This document shows positions 8,314 through 17,025 of a stretch of 64,000 nucleotides of DNA, piece after piece. The notes under the pieces are model-generated. The model saw only the letters and a program-made list of their open reading frames with translations. It did no database searches and was not told the DNA's origin. The translations under genes were made by a program, and so were the position numbers. Position 1 is the first letter of the stretch. Each line of letters starts with the position of its first letter. The stretch comes from Gemmatimonas sp. (GTDB lineage: Bacteria > Gemmatimonadota > Gemmatimonadetes > Gemmatimonadales > Gemmatimonadaceae): assembly GCF_031426495.1 (NCBI RefSeq), contig NZ_JANPLK010000082.1, positions 62,001 to 126,000 of the forward strand. Direction: 5' to 3'.

Positions 8314-9110
8314 TGTCGTCTTTGAAACGCCCGGTGATCGGGCTCACCACGCAAACGCTGCACTCGATCGATGGCATCCCACCGGGGTTACCCTCGTCGT
8401 GGGTGATGAATCAGCGCTACTTCCTGGCCGCCACCATGGTGGGTGCCGTGCCTTGGATGATCCCCCTGCTCGACGACGATCTCCTGACGCTCCGCGAGAT
8501 CTACGAACGGCTCGACGGCATTCTGATTCCCGGCGGCGTGGACATTAGCCCCCTCGAGTACGGGGAGGCTGTCCGCAAGGAATGCGGCAATCTCGACCCC
8601 GCGCGCGACCGCGTCGAACTGCAACTGGTGCGTTGGGCGATCGAGGATGGCAAGCCGGTGTTCGGCCTCTGCCGAGGCCTGCAGGTGATCAATGTGGCGT
8701 CGGGCGGTACGCTGTGGCAGGACCTCGCATCACAAAACCCCGCTTTCAACAAGCACGACTTTTTTCCGACGGCCGGCTTCGAGCGCGATCACCTCGCGCA
8801 CGAAGTCGACATCGTTCCGGACACAAAGTTGTCACGCTTGCTCGAATCCACACGGTCGCCCGTGAACAGCATGCATCATCAAGGCATTAAGCAGTTGGGG
8901 CAGCGCCTGGTTGCGTCGGCCACTGCTGACGACGGCCTGATCGAAGCGGTTGAAGGCGACGGTGAGGCGTTTCTGGTCGGGGTGCAATGGCACCCGGAAG
9001 TGTTCGAGATGGCGGATCCACATACTCGACATCTGTTCGGCGGCTTCATTCGTGCCGCGATGGATTGGTCCACGGCGAACAGCACGTCCCGCGTGGGCGT
9101 GGGGGGTTAA
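8313..9110 (+). CDS. Class-I glutamine-amidotransferase-like hydrolase (peptidase C26, gamma-glutamyl hydrolase type)
   Basis: 265 residues from the ATG at 8313, overlapping the previous stop. C26 enzymes hydrolyse gamma-glutamyl amides (PuuD acts on gamma-Glu-GABA). The nucleophile is Cys120 in FGLCRGLQVINVASGG, with His227 and Glu229 in QWHPE completing the triad. LIPGGVDISPLEYGE near 75 is typical of the family. No synthetase domain is attached, so it probably works as a hydrolase or as an ammonia donor to a partner. In this operon it may remove a gamma-glutamyl group attached by a ligase, as in the gamma-glutamylated putrescine pathway. Confidence 0.9.
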   Translation: MSSLKRPVIGLTTQTLHSIDGIPPGLPSSWVMNQRYFLAATMVGAVPWMIPLLDDDLLTLREIYERLDGILIPGGVDISPLEYGEAVRKECGNLDPARDRVELQLVRWAIEDGKPVFGLCRGLQVINVASGGTLWQDLASQNPAFNKHDFFPTAGFERDHLAHEVDIVPDTKLSRLLESTRSPVNSMHHQGIKQLGQRLVASATADDGLIEAVEGDGEAFLVGVQWHPEVFEMADPHTRHLFGGFIRAAMDWSTANSTSRVGVGG

Positions 9111-10331
9111 ATGCGCGCTCCGAGCCTGACGGTCGGAATCGAGGAAGAGTACCAGATCATCGACCCGGTCACGCGTGACCTCACGCCAGGGTTCGATGCC
9201 CTCGTGTCGAGCAGCGACGCGCAGTTGGCCGACGTGAAAGCCGAGCTCCACCAGTGCCAGGTGGAAATCGGCACGAAGGTGTGCTCCTCGATTGCCGAAC
9301 TGCGTTCGGAGCTGGTAAACCTGCGCCGACTGGTGATCAATGCGGCCGGCCAGCACGGCCTGACCATCGCCTCGGCCGGTACACATCCCTTCTCCAATTG
9401 GATGAATCAGGAGATGACGCCGAAAGAGCGGTACCTCGGCGTGAAGGCGGAGCTGCAGGACCTTGCCCACCGCCTGCTCATTTTCGGGACCCATGTGCAT
9501 GTGGGCATTGAAGATCCGGAATTCCGGATCGACTGCCTGAATGCCGCGCGATACATCCTGCCTCACATTTTATGTTTGTCCACATCGTCGCCCTTCTGGT
9601 TCGGGCGCAACACGGGGCTGCACTCTTATCGCAGCATCGTGTTCAAGAACTTTCCGCGCACCGGTGTACCGCGCATCCTGAACGGATGGGGCGACTACGC
9701 GGATCTCGTGGACACGCTCGTGAAAACGCGCAGCATTCCCGACGGATCGAAGATCTGGTGGGACGTGCGCCCGCACCACATTTACCCGACGCTTGAGTTC
9801 CGCGCCTGTGATGTGAACACGAAGGTCGACGAGGCGGTGTGCATTGCCGCGATCCTGCAGGCGGTGGTCGCCAAGATGTGGAAGCTGCGCCGCGACAACA
9901 TGACGTTCCGGGTCTACGCGCAGGATCTCATTGAAGAGAACAAGTGGCGCGCCGTCCGGTGGGGACTCGGCGGCAAGCTGATCGACTTCGGCAAGAAGGA
10001 AGAGCTGCCGGCACCGGTGCTGATCCGCGAACTGGTGGAGTGGTTCCTCGACGACGTGCTCGACGAACTCGGTACTCGCAAGGAAGTCGAGTACGCGTTT
10101 CGCATCCTCGATGAAGGATCGAGCGCGCAGCGCCAGCTCGCGACGTACGCGCGAACGGGAGATCTGCGGGCGGTCGTCGACCAACTCATCCGCGAGACGG
10201 CCGAGGGGGTATGCGAGCCGTTCCTTGGTCCGCCGCTCGAGTCGGCGTACTCACGTGAGGCGGCTGTTCCGGGGTCGATGCCCACCCCGACCGCCCCATT
10301 GTCGGCGGTACGAGGGCAGTCGGTCCCGTAA
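9111..10331 (+). CDS. GCS2-family carboxylate-amine ligase (YbdK type)
   Basis: 406 residues starting at the ATG directly after the previous stop. The GCS2 family (glutamate-cysteine ligase 2, YbdK) makes gamma-glutamyl or related amides using ATP. Characteristic segments: TVGIEEEYQIID at the N-terminus (metal-binding glutamates), CQVEIGTKVC near 50, SAGTHPFSNW near 85, FGTHVHVGI near 125, and WWDVRPHHIYPTLEFRACDVNT near 220-240. It ends with an unusual Pro/Ala tail. It closes a four-gene operon that holds three separate ATP-dependent ligases. The donor and acceptor are unknown; glutamate is likely by family. Confidence 0.9.
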   Translation: MRAPSLTVGIEEEYQIIDPVTRDLTPGFDALVSSSDAQLADVKAELHQCQVEIGTKVCSSIAELRSELVNLRRLVINAAGQHGLTIASAGTHPFSNWMNQEMTPKERYLGVKAELQDLAHRLLIFGTHVHVGIEDPEFRIDCLNAARYILPHILCLSTSSPFWFGRNTGLHSYRSIVFKNFPRTGVPRILNGWGDYADLVDTLVKTRSIPDGSKIWWDVRPHHIYPTLEFRACDVNTKVDEAVCIAAILQAVVAKMWKLRRDNMTFRVYAQDLIEENKWRAVRWGLGGKLIDFGKKEELPAPVLIRELVEWFLDDVLDELGTRKEVEYAFRILDEGSSAQRQLATYARTGDLRAVVDQLIRETAEGVCEPFLGPPLESAYSREAAVPGSMPTPTAPLSAVRGQSVP

Positions 10332-10338
10332 GGACGCG

Positions 10339-11112
10339 TTACGGGTCGACGCCGATCGACGCGTACGCGCTGGCAATGCGCGCCGCCGATCCGGTACGCG
10401 TGTAGACGTCCGGTCGGCGGTCATGAAGCACGGCGGCGATCACGGCCGCCACGTCGTCGGCGCTCTGCGATTCCGGGAGCGCTCGAGAGTCGACGCCACC
10501 ATGGCGGGCATTGAGGCCGAAGTCGGTGCGCACGACGCCCGGGGAGATCAGGGAGACGTGGATGTCCGGGTGCGTTGACTGCACCTCGGTGCGGAAGTTC
10601 GCCGTGAGTGCGTTCAGGAAATGCTTGGCCGCACTGTATGCCGAGCGTTGCAGGGCGAAGGGCGCGCGCCCGAGCATAGACGAGACATTGACCACGTGTC
10701 CGCGGCCGGCGGTCATGAAGTGCGGCAACACCTCCTGCATGCCGTACAGCGCCGACTTCACGTTGATGCGCATCATGTCGTCGATGTCGTCATCGGTGAG
10801 TTCAGATGGCATGCGGGTGATGCCCTGACCCACGTTGTTCACCCAGGCATCGATCCGACCGAAGTGCGCCAACGTCTCGCGTACGATGCGCTGGACCTCG
10901 CCGCGACTTGTGACATCGGCGGTGATGGTCAGGACTGGCGATCCAGTCGCCGCAGTCAGCTCGTCGCCCACGGCTTGAAGTTCCGCGTGGCGTCGCGCGA
11001 CAAGGGACAAGGCGTGCGTGGGCGCCACGTGACGCGCCAGCGCCGCCCCAATGCCGCCACTCGCCCCCGTGATAACGACCACGGGGCGATCGGAGAGAGT
11101 CGGTGTGCTCAT
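10339..11112 (-). CDS. Short-chain dehydrogenase/reductase (SDR)
   Basis: 257 residues, NAD(P)-dependent oxidoreductase of the classical SDR family. Cofactor motif TGASGGIG at about 15-22, DVT near 66, NNVG (variant of NNAG) near 92, catalytic Ser in VNVSS near 142 and YSAAK near 157-161. It is complete. It converges closely on the amidoligase operon (7 bp between the stops) and diverges from the haem-uptake pair, so it is a single gene. Substrate unknown; many relatives act on alcohols or ketones. Confidence 0.9.
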   Translation of the reverse strand: MSTPTLSDRPVVVITGASGGIGAALARHVAPTHALSLVARRHAELQAVGDELTAATGSPVLTITADVTSRGEVQRIVRETLAHFGRIDAWVNNVGQGITRMPSELTDDDIDDMMRINVKSALYGMQEVLPHFMTAGRGHVVNVSSMLGRAPFALQRSAYSAAKHFLNALTANFRTEVQSTHPDIHVSLISPGVVRTDFGLNARHGGVDSRALPESQSADDVAAVIAAVLHDRRPDVYTRTGSAARIASAYASIGVDP

Positions 11113-11271
11113 GGTAGCAAGAGTAACGCAGGGATTCCTCTACAATCACCTCGTTAGAAATACGAATGCAGCAGCGAAGTGCGCATAGGTACTGTCCAGC
11201 TTCGCGCACGGGCGGGCGATATCCGCCGGTGCTGCTCGACTCAATCGAATCTCTTCTGCGCTCTCCACTAT

Positions 11272-12339
11272 ATGAAGTCGATGATGATGCGATCGCTGTT
11301 GTCTGTGGCCTCCCTCGCCGTGCTTGGCGCGTGTGAAGGCGAGTCGAACGCCACGGGTCCGGGTACCGGCACACCGGAGCCGGCCATCAACCAGGTGGTG
11401 TCGTTCGGTCCGCTCAACGCGAGCAGCACCGACACCCTGGTGTTCTTCAGCTTTGCGTCTGGAACCTTGGTGCCGCGCGCCGCCGACTGGGATCTGGCGT
11501 TCCGTCGCTACGAAGTGCGCTTGAACTCGCCGGCGGTTGGCGGGGCGACGAGCAAAAACGTGCTCGGCTTCGCGCTCGACAATAACAAAGCCGCCAGTGA
11601 TGCGCAGGTGCTGGCGTTCACGTCGGCGGCGACGCTCGCCGACTTCGATGCAGTGCGTGTGGCGCGAATTCCTGCCGACGATCAGTTTCAGACGGATCGT
11701 CTGACGGAGAACAAGCAGGGTTACCTGAATCTGAGCGGCATTCCGACGGCCAACCCGGCGAACTATTGGAAGCTGCGTCTGGCCAACGGCACGTTCGCGG
11801 TGTTCCGCGCCACTCGCATCAAGTTTACGCAGACGTTCGCGGTCGACACGTTGTACCTCGAGTCGCGCCTGCAGACCGGCAGCACTCTCGGGGCCGTGCA
11901 GACGCTGGCGATTGCGCCAGCCAACGGCGTGCGTCAGATCAGTCTTGCCACGAATGCGGTGGTGACCGGCGCCGGCTGCAACTGGGACCTCGAGTTCAAT
12001 CCCGCGGCGAACCAGCTCTCGCTCGTGCCGAACGTTGCGTGCAACGCCGGCACGTATCCAGGACCGACGTCCCCGGCCTTCGCCAACGCGACAATCGCCA
12101 GCGATGCGCCGCAGTTTGCGACGTTCCTGTCGACGTTGGTGGGTCCGATCCCGAACTCTGTGCTCGATAAGAGCGCGCCATTCCGCTACAACTTGCAGGG
12201 CAACGATCGCCTGCACGCCGCGTTCAACACGTATTTGGTGAAATCGGGCACGCGCGTCTACAAGCTCCAGATCACCGACTACTACAGCAACACCGGTGTC
12301 GCGGGCTTTCCGACGATTCGCTACGCCCGCATTCGATGA
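11272..12339 (+). CDS. HmuY-like lipoprotein, probable haem-binding protein
   Basis: 355 residues from the ATG at 11272. Lipobox VLGAC places the acylated Cys at residue 21, so this is a lipoprotein. The mature part is mainly beta and contains pieces typical of HmuY proteins: WDLAFRRYEVRLNSP, ANYWKLRLANGTFAVFRATRIKFTQT, and YKLQITDYYSN near the end. HmuY proteins capture haem and pass it to a TonB-dependent receptor; the next gene, overlapping by 4 bp (ATGA), is such a receptor. Two HmuY-like segments seem to be present, which would explain the length above the usual size. I could not identify a Fur box in the 159-bp upstream gap, although TACAAT at 11141 resembles a -10 element. Confidence 0.75.
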   Translation: MKSMMMRSLLSVASLAVLGACEGESNATGPGTGTPEPAINQVVSFGPLNASSTDTLVFFSFASGTLVPRAADWDLAFRRYEVRLNSPAVGGATSKNVLGFALDNNKAASDAQVLAFTSAATLADFDAVRVARIPADDQFQTDRLTENKQGYLNLSGIPTANPANYWKLRLANGTFAVFRATRIKFTQTFAVDTLYLESRLQTGSTLGAVQTLAIAPANGVRQISLATNAVVTGAGCNWDLEFNPAANQLSLVPNVACNAGTYPGPTSPAFANATIASDAPQFATFLSTLVGPIPNSVLDKSAPFRYNLQGNDRLHAAFNTYLVKSGTRVYKLQITDYYSNTGVAGFPTIRYARIR

Positions 12340-14513
12340 GTGCAGGACGGCGCACCGCGACGTCGATGCTGATGAAGCCGCTCGTGTGCGCGCTGATGCT
12401 GGCCGTCGTGTCTGGCGGACCGGCTCGCGCGCAGAGCGCGGTGGCGGTGCAGGGTACGGTGCTAGGGAAGACCGACGGGGCGCCGGTGTTGTCGGCCGAA
12501 GTGCGCATACCACGCACCGGAGCGCGAGTCCGCACCGATGAACGCGGCACCTTTCGCGTGGCGGCGTCGGCTGGTGATTCGATGATTGTGCGGGCGCTCG
12601 GATTCGCCGAATTGCGCACGTTGGTGCAGAGCAGCACACCGGTGGTCCGCTTGGTGGCGTTGGCCACCGTGCTCCCGGTGTTCACGACGACGATGGGGCA
12701 GCGCGTGATCCGCGCCAGCGAGTCACCGCGCAGCGTGACGGTGATCGGTCGCGAAGAACTCGATGCCGTGGCGGCGGTGTCGGCGAATCAGTTGCTGCGT
12801 CAATTGCCGGGACTTCAGGAGCTTCCCGCGCCGCCATCGAAGACATCGATCTCGATTCGTGGGTTCGACGATTCGCGCGTATTAGTCCTGGTGGATGGTG
12901 AGCCGGTGGCCGGCGCGCTCATCGAGAGTCGGGACATCGGCCGATTGAGTACCATCGCGACCGAGCGCATCGAGGTCACGAAGGGTCCCTCGAGTGTGGA
13001 ATTCGGCAGCGACGCCCTGGGGGGCGTGATCAATATTGTGCAGGCGGCGCCGACGCATCGACTGAGCCTCGACGCCCTCGCGCGCGAAGGCGGACTCGGA
13101 CGACAGGAATCGTCCGTGGGTGTGAGTCAGACGGTGGGGAAACTTGGCTACCGCGTGAATGGCGGGTGGCGACAGTCCGACCGCGTGACCGGATACAACG
13201 CGATCGGCTCCACGTTCAATCGCATCTACGATGTCCGCACGGACTTCCGCTATGCGCTGACCGACAAATGGGCACTGCGGCTCGATATGCAGGGCTCGCA
13301 GGAACGTCAGCGCTTCCCGGTGGATGCCGCGTTCAATGGCTTCATCGACAATCGCGGCGGGCAGGGCTTCGCCGAAGTAAGGGGTCCGCTGTTCGGCGGC
13401 AACATCCGCGCGCGCGCTTTCGAGCAGCGGTTCGTATATCAGTATCGCCAGTCGCGCGGACTGCTGCCGATCAAGGGCTCGGCCGATTCCCTCGAGCAAC
13501 GGGAACGACAGGGCCGATATCTGTTGTCGTACACGCACGTGGTCGGCGCGCACGCGATCGACGTGGGCGCGCAGCGCTCGCATCGCACACTGGTGGCGCC
13601 CAAGAAGGTGACGGGAGACAGCGCCGACGAACAGGTTACCGAAGTCTTCGCGCGCGACTCCTGGACGCTCGGCAACGTGTTGATGACGGCCGGTGCGCGT
13701 CACACCAACAGTACGCTCTGGGGCAGCAGCACAAATCCGTCCTTCGGTGTGGCGTGGCAGACGTCGTCACGTGTGCGACTGCGCAGCAACGTGGCGCGAG
13801 GATTCCGCGCGCCGGGCTTCAAGGAGATCCGTTACACGTTCACGAATCCGGCCGGAGGCTATACGCTCGAGGGAAACCCCGATCTGTTGCCGGAGTCGTC
13901 GTGGAGCACGAGCGTTGGCGGCACCTGGGCGCCCAGTGCGTCGCTGTCGTTCGATGTGGAAGGGTATCGCAACGACGTGTCTGGTCTCGTCGACTGGCGG
14001 TACGAGGGTGACAACGCGGCCGGTTTTCAGACGTACCGGTATGTGAACGTTGCGCGCGCCCGCACGCAGGGAGTGGAAACCAACGCGCGCGTGAACGCGG
14101 GTGCCAACGAGGTCACGCTGGGCTACGACTTCCTGCGTGCGCGCGACCTCAACTCGGGGTTGCCGCTCAGCCGGCGCGCGTCGCACACGGCGCGACTTCG
14201 TGTGGCCCGTGAGTGGGCCGTGCGCCAGGGGCTCTCCACCGATGCCTCGGTGCGCTACACCGGGAACGCGCCGCTGGTCGGTATTCCCAGCGGCGCCCCG
14301 ATTACGGGGCCATTCTCCACGGAGAGCGGTATCATCGGTCGCCAGGGGGCGTTGCTGTCAGTCGACGCACAACTGCGTCTGGCCGTGACGCGCGAATTGG
14401 AAGTGTCCGGTGGCGTGAACAATCTGCTCGATCAGCAGCCGAACTTGTGGACCCCCGCGTTTGCGCGACAGTTCTACGTGGGATTGCGGTGGCGCTGGAG
14501 CGTGGCGCCGTAA
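12336..14513 (+). CDS. TonB-dependent outer-membrane receptor, probably for haem or an iron complex
   Basis: 725 residues. Signal peptide to about residue 33 (GGPARAQS), then a carboxypeptidase-regulatory-like domain (VQGTVLGKTDGAPVLSAEVRIP…). A plug domain follows (SPRSVTVIGREELDAV… ISIRGFDDSRVLVLVDGEPV… IEVTKGPSSVEFGSDALGGVINIV). The rest is a C-terminal 22-strand barrel ending in FYVGLRWRWSV with an aromatic near the end. It is translationally coupled (ATGA) to the HmuY-like lipoprotein, so a haem-uptake role is likely. TonB/ExbBD are not in the window. Barrel length and end are complete. Siderophore or cobalamin uptake is a lesser alternative. Confidence 0.88.
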   Translation: MSAGRRTATSMLMKPLVCALMLAVVSGGPARAQSAVAVQGTVLGKTDGAPVLSAEVRIPRTGARVRTDERGTFRVAASAGDSMIVRALGFAELRTLVQSSTPVVRLVALATVLPVFTTTMGQRVIRASESPRSVTVIGREELDAVAAVSANQLLRQLPGLQELPAPPSKTSISIRGFDDSRVLVLVDGEPVAGALIESRDIGRLSTIATERIEVTKGPSSVEFGSDALGGVINIVQAAPTHRLSLDALAREGGLGRQESSVGVSQTVGKLGYRVNGGWRQSDRVTGYNAIGSTFNRIYDVRTDFRYALTDKWALRLDMQGSQERQRFPVDAAFNGFIDNRGGQGFAEVRGPLFGGNIRARAFEQRFVYQYRQSRGLLPIKGSADSLEQRERQGRYLLSYTHVVGAHAIDVGAQRSHRTLVAPKKVTGDSADEQVTEVFARDSWTLGNVLMTAGARHTNSTLWGSSTNPSFGVAWQTSSRVRLRSNVARGFRAPGFKEIRYTFTNPAGGYTLEGNPDLLPESSWSTSVGGTWAPSASLSFDVEGYRNDVSGLVDWRYEGDNAAGFQTYRYVNVARARTQGVETNARVNAGANEVTLGYDFLRARDLNSGLPLSRRASHTARLRVAREWAVRQGLSTDASVRYTGNAPLVGIPSGAPITGPFSTESGIIGRQGALLSVDAQLRLAVTRELEVSGGVNNLLDQQPNLWTPAFARQFYVGLRWRWSVAP

Positions 14514-14533
14514 GCGTCGGAGCGTAGACGGCG

Positions 14534-16966
14534 CTACCGCGTCCAGATCGAGATGAGACCGCAACCGGTCCGCGCGCGCGGTCCCAGTTCATTGCCGCCT
14601 TGGGAGGCCATCGTGGCAGGAATCGTGGCTGCGCCGGCGAACACTTCGACGCCATACACCTCGCCAGGCGCGGGCAGGGTTCGCAGGTCCGGTCGTCCAT
14701 CGCTTTGCACGACGCCGTTGATCGCGACGCGCAACCAGCACTCATCGTTGCGATTGCGCATCGATCGCGCGTACACGAAACCGAGGCTGTCCACGACGAG
14801 TACCGACGGGACTCGGGTCAGCATCTGCCAGAGGCTCACGGGATTGCGCCGCTCGATCTGCTCGCGCGTGATCGATGCCGTGGTCAGCCCATACGCGCGC
14901 CGCGTTTCGAAATCGGTGAAGCGATTGTTCGATCGGTTTGCGCGCACCGTGACGGTATCGAGCGATGGTGGCGCCGTGGGGTCGAGCGAGAGCTGCAGAG
15001 TGTTGCTGCCCGCGACGAACTCAGTGGCGATCGTGCCCTCCACGTAGCCGACCCGGCGCAGATGCACGGTGGCGACGCCGGGTTCGAGATCACCAACCGT
15101 GGCCTCGCCAACGTGATTCGTGCGTACCGCGACCTCACGACCGGCGATCGTGCGCACCACGGCCAGCACATCGCCCAGCGGTCGTTCCTCGGCGTTGTAC
15201 GTGCGCAGCAGCAGCGACGCAGTCCGCGAGACGCGGAGGCCTACGTCGGCGGCGGCGAGGGCATCCATTGCGGCGATGCGGAACAGCGTGTCGATCGTCC
15301 CGACGCCGGACATGACGCGGAGCTGCAGCGGGGTATCGCGGGGAACGCCGCACACGCGCCACTGCCCGAGTGAGTCACTGGTGGTGCTCACGACGTCCTC
15401 GCTGAAACTCACGCGGTCGGCGGCGGTGGCGATGTTGCGCATGGCGCGTAGGCGCACCGTCGCACCGGGCACTTCGCGACCACTGGAGTCGCGCACCGTG
15501 CCGCGCAGAAAGCTTTGCGCGCGTCGTACCACGTCGGCGCTGCAGACGGCGCGCAGCAGCTCGGTGGAACTGGGCAGCGTCATCTGAACGAGTCGACCGT
15601 CGACGCCGACTTCGATATCGTGCTCTCGGGCGAGCACACCGAGTGAGTCCATCAGCGCCGTGCGCACCTGCAACCGGTATTGTCCGGGTAGGATCGGTTC
15701 GACACGGCCGATGCCGACACTGTCCGTGCGTAGCGCGTAGTCCGTGCCCGTGAGCACGGCGAACGCGCCGCTGATCGTGTGTCCCGGCACGGACGGTCCC
15801 GTTGCGCGGCGCAGTTGTACGGCGAGCTGGGCGCCTTCACCACGGAAGAGCGTGCGCTCGCCCTGCGTGACGCGGAGGACTTCGCCGCCACTGACCTGCA
15901 GCGCGCGGACGACGACGCCGGATGTGGTGATGAGCACGCGCCGCCGCCCGACGGAGGTTTGATTGTCTCGGCGCGCGAGGATCGGCATGCGGACATGCCA
16001 GCGCTGCACCATCCACTGTCCCGCGCCGAGCCGGAGAAACTCCACCGTTCCGCCGGGGCGCGCGCGCTCGACGAAGGCGGGCAATCCGGTATAGCGATAC
16101 TCGATGCGACGCAGCTCACTGCTGGCGCGATCGAGCCACAGCACACCTGTGATGTCGCGCCGCCGGTCGTTGTCACTGACCGGGCGAAATGCGACCCCGA
16201 TCTGCTCGGGCGCGGAATCGGTGGGCGGTTCGAGGCGGAAGCAGTGCCCGTTCGTGAACGCGTCGGAAAGCATCACCTCGGCATCGGGGGCGTGGTACAC
16301 CGTGCCGTCGTCACGATCCACGACGTAGCCATGGGTGGCGAGCGATTCAGCCGGCGCGCTGCGAAATGCGCGTGTCGTGACACTGCGCGTGGTGCGCACC
16401 GACTGTTCGCGCACGCGCACGCCCGCGCTATCGAGCGTGCGGTCGTATTCGATCCACTCGGCGTTCAACGGACTGTCGGACGAGGCCAACTGCGATGCCA
16501 TCAGCGCCTTGCGCCCCTCCTCCCATACACGCGCCACGAGTTGTCCATCGGCGCTGCTGGTGCGGCAGTCATCGCGTCCGCGAACGGACACCGTGGGCAG
16601 GGCTACGGATGCTCCGGTCAGCATGAGCTGCAGCGGCGGCAGCTCGCTGGCCGCGCTCTCGAATGGTCCAACGGTCGGGCCGTCCGTTGGGGAAAAGCCC
16701 ACGCGGAGCGCGCGCAGTCGATAGCGCGCACCCGGTGCCGGCAGCTGAAACCGAAAGGCGCCGCGCGCGTCGGAGAGAGTTCGCGCCAGGACCTGTCCGG
16801 TGCTGCTCTCGAGCACGACGATGACGGCTGCGGCTGGTGTGCTCCCATCGCTGGCGAGTACGGACCCGCGCACCAACTGCGCGTGCAGCACAGCGGGCGT
16901 GCTGCTGACGTAAAGGGCAGCGGCGACTACACCGACCGAACGGACGAGGCGGCCCAAGCAGAGCAT
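14534..16966 (-). CDS. Carboxypeptidase-regulatory-like protein with C-terminal TonB-plug-like domain, no barrel
   Basis: 810 residues from the ATG at 16966 (signal peptide ends near VLHAQ); 14 further codons upstream are probably untranslated. It has an N-terminal carboxypeptidase-regulatory-like domain (VRGSVLASDGSTPAAAVIVVLESSTG). A long middle holds two more Ig-like repeats (FLRGTVRDSSGREVPGATVRLRAM; LLLRTYNAEERPLGDVLAVVRT). The C-terminus is a plug-like segment with ITREQIERRNPVSLWQMLTRVPSV and VEVFAGAATIPA, ending in CGLISIWTR. No transmembrane barrel follows. It probably sits in the periplasm or at the outer membrane; the ligand is unknown. It converges with the receptor gene. Confidence 0.75.
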   Translation of the reverse strand: MLCLGRLVRSVGVVAAALYVSSTPAVLHAQLVRGSVLASDGSTPAAAVIVVLESSTGQVLARTLSDARGAFRFQLPAPGARYRLRALRVGFSPTDGPTVGPFESAASELPPLQLMLTGASVALPTVSVRGRDDCRTSSADGQLVARVWEEGRKALMASQLASSDSPLNAEWIEYDRTLDSAGVRVREQSVRTTRSVTTRAFRSAPAESLATHGYVVDRDDGTVYHAPDAEVMLSDAFTNGHCFRLEPPTDSAPEQIGVAFRPVSDNDRRRDITGVLWLDRASSELRRIEYRYTGLPAFVERARPGGTVEFLRLGAGQWMVQRWHVRMPILARRDNQTSVGRRRVLITTSGVVVRALQVSGGEVLRVTQGERTLFRGEGAQLAVQLRRATGPSVPGHTISGAFAVLTGTDYALRTDSVGIGRVEPILPGQYRLQVRTALMDSLGVLAREHDIEVGVDGRLVQMTLPSSTELLRAVCSADVVRRAQSFLRGTVRDSSGREVPGATVRLRAMRNIATAADRVSFSEDVVSTTSDSLGQWRVCGVPRDTPLQLRVMSGVGTIDTLFRIAAMDALAAADVGLRVSRTASLLLRTYNAEERPLGDVLAVVRTIAGREVAVRTNHVGEATVGDLEPGVATVHLRRVGYVEGTIATEFVAGSNTLQLSLDPTAPPSLDTVTVRANRSNNRFTDFETRRAYGLTTASITREQIERRNPVSLWQMLTRVPSVLVVDSLGFVYARSMRNRNDECWLRVAINGVVQSDGRPDLRTLPAPGEVYGVEVFAGAATIPATMASQGGNELGPRARTGCGLISIWTR

Positions 16967-17025
16967 AGTAGGAAATGCCTCTCCGCGAGCGGATCGGCAA
17001 GGGGGCACGGTCCGGTGCGCCGGAC

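Noticed and set aside
11146..12639. 497-codon open frame on the minus strand across the HmuY-like gene
   Set aside because: Arg-rich, low complexity, overlaps two well-supported plus-strand genes; an antisense shadow.
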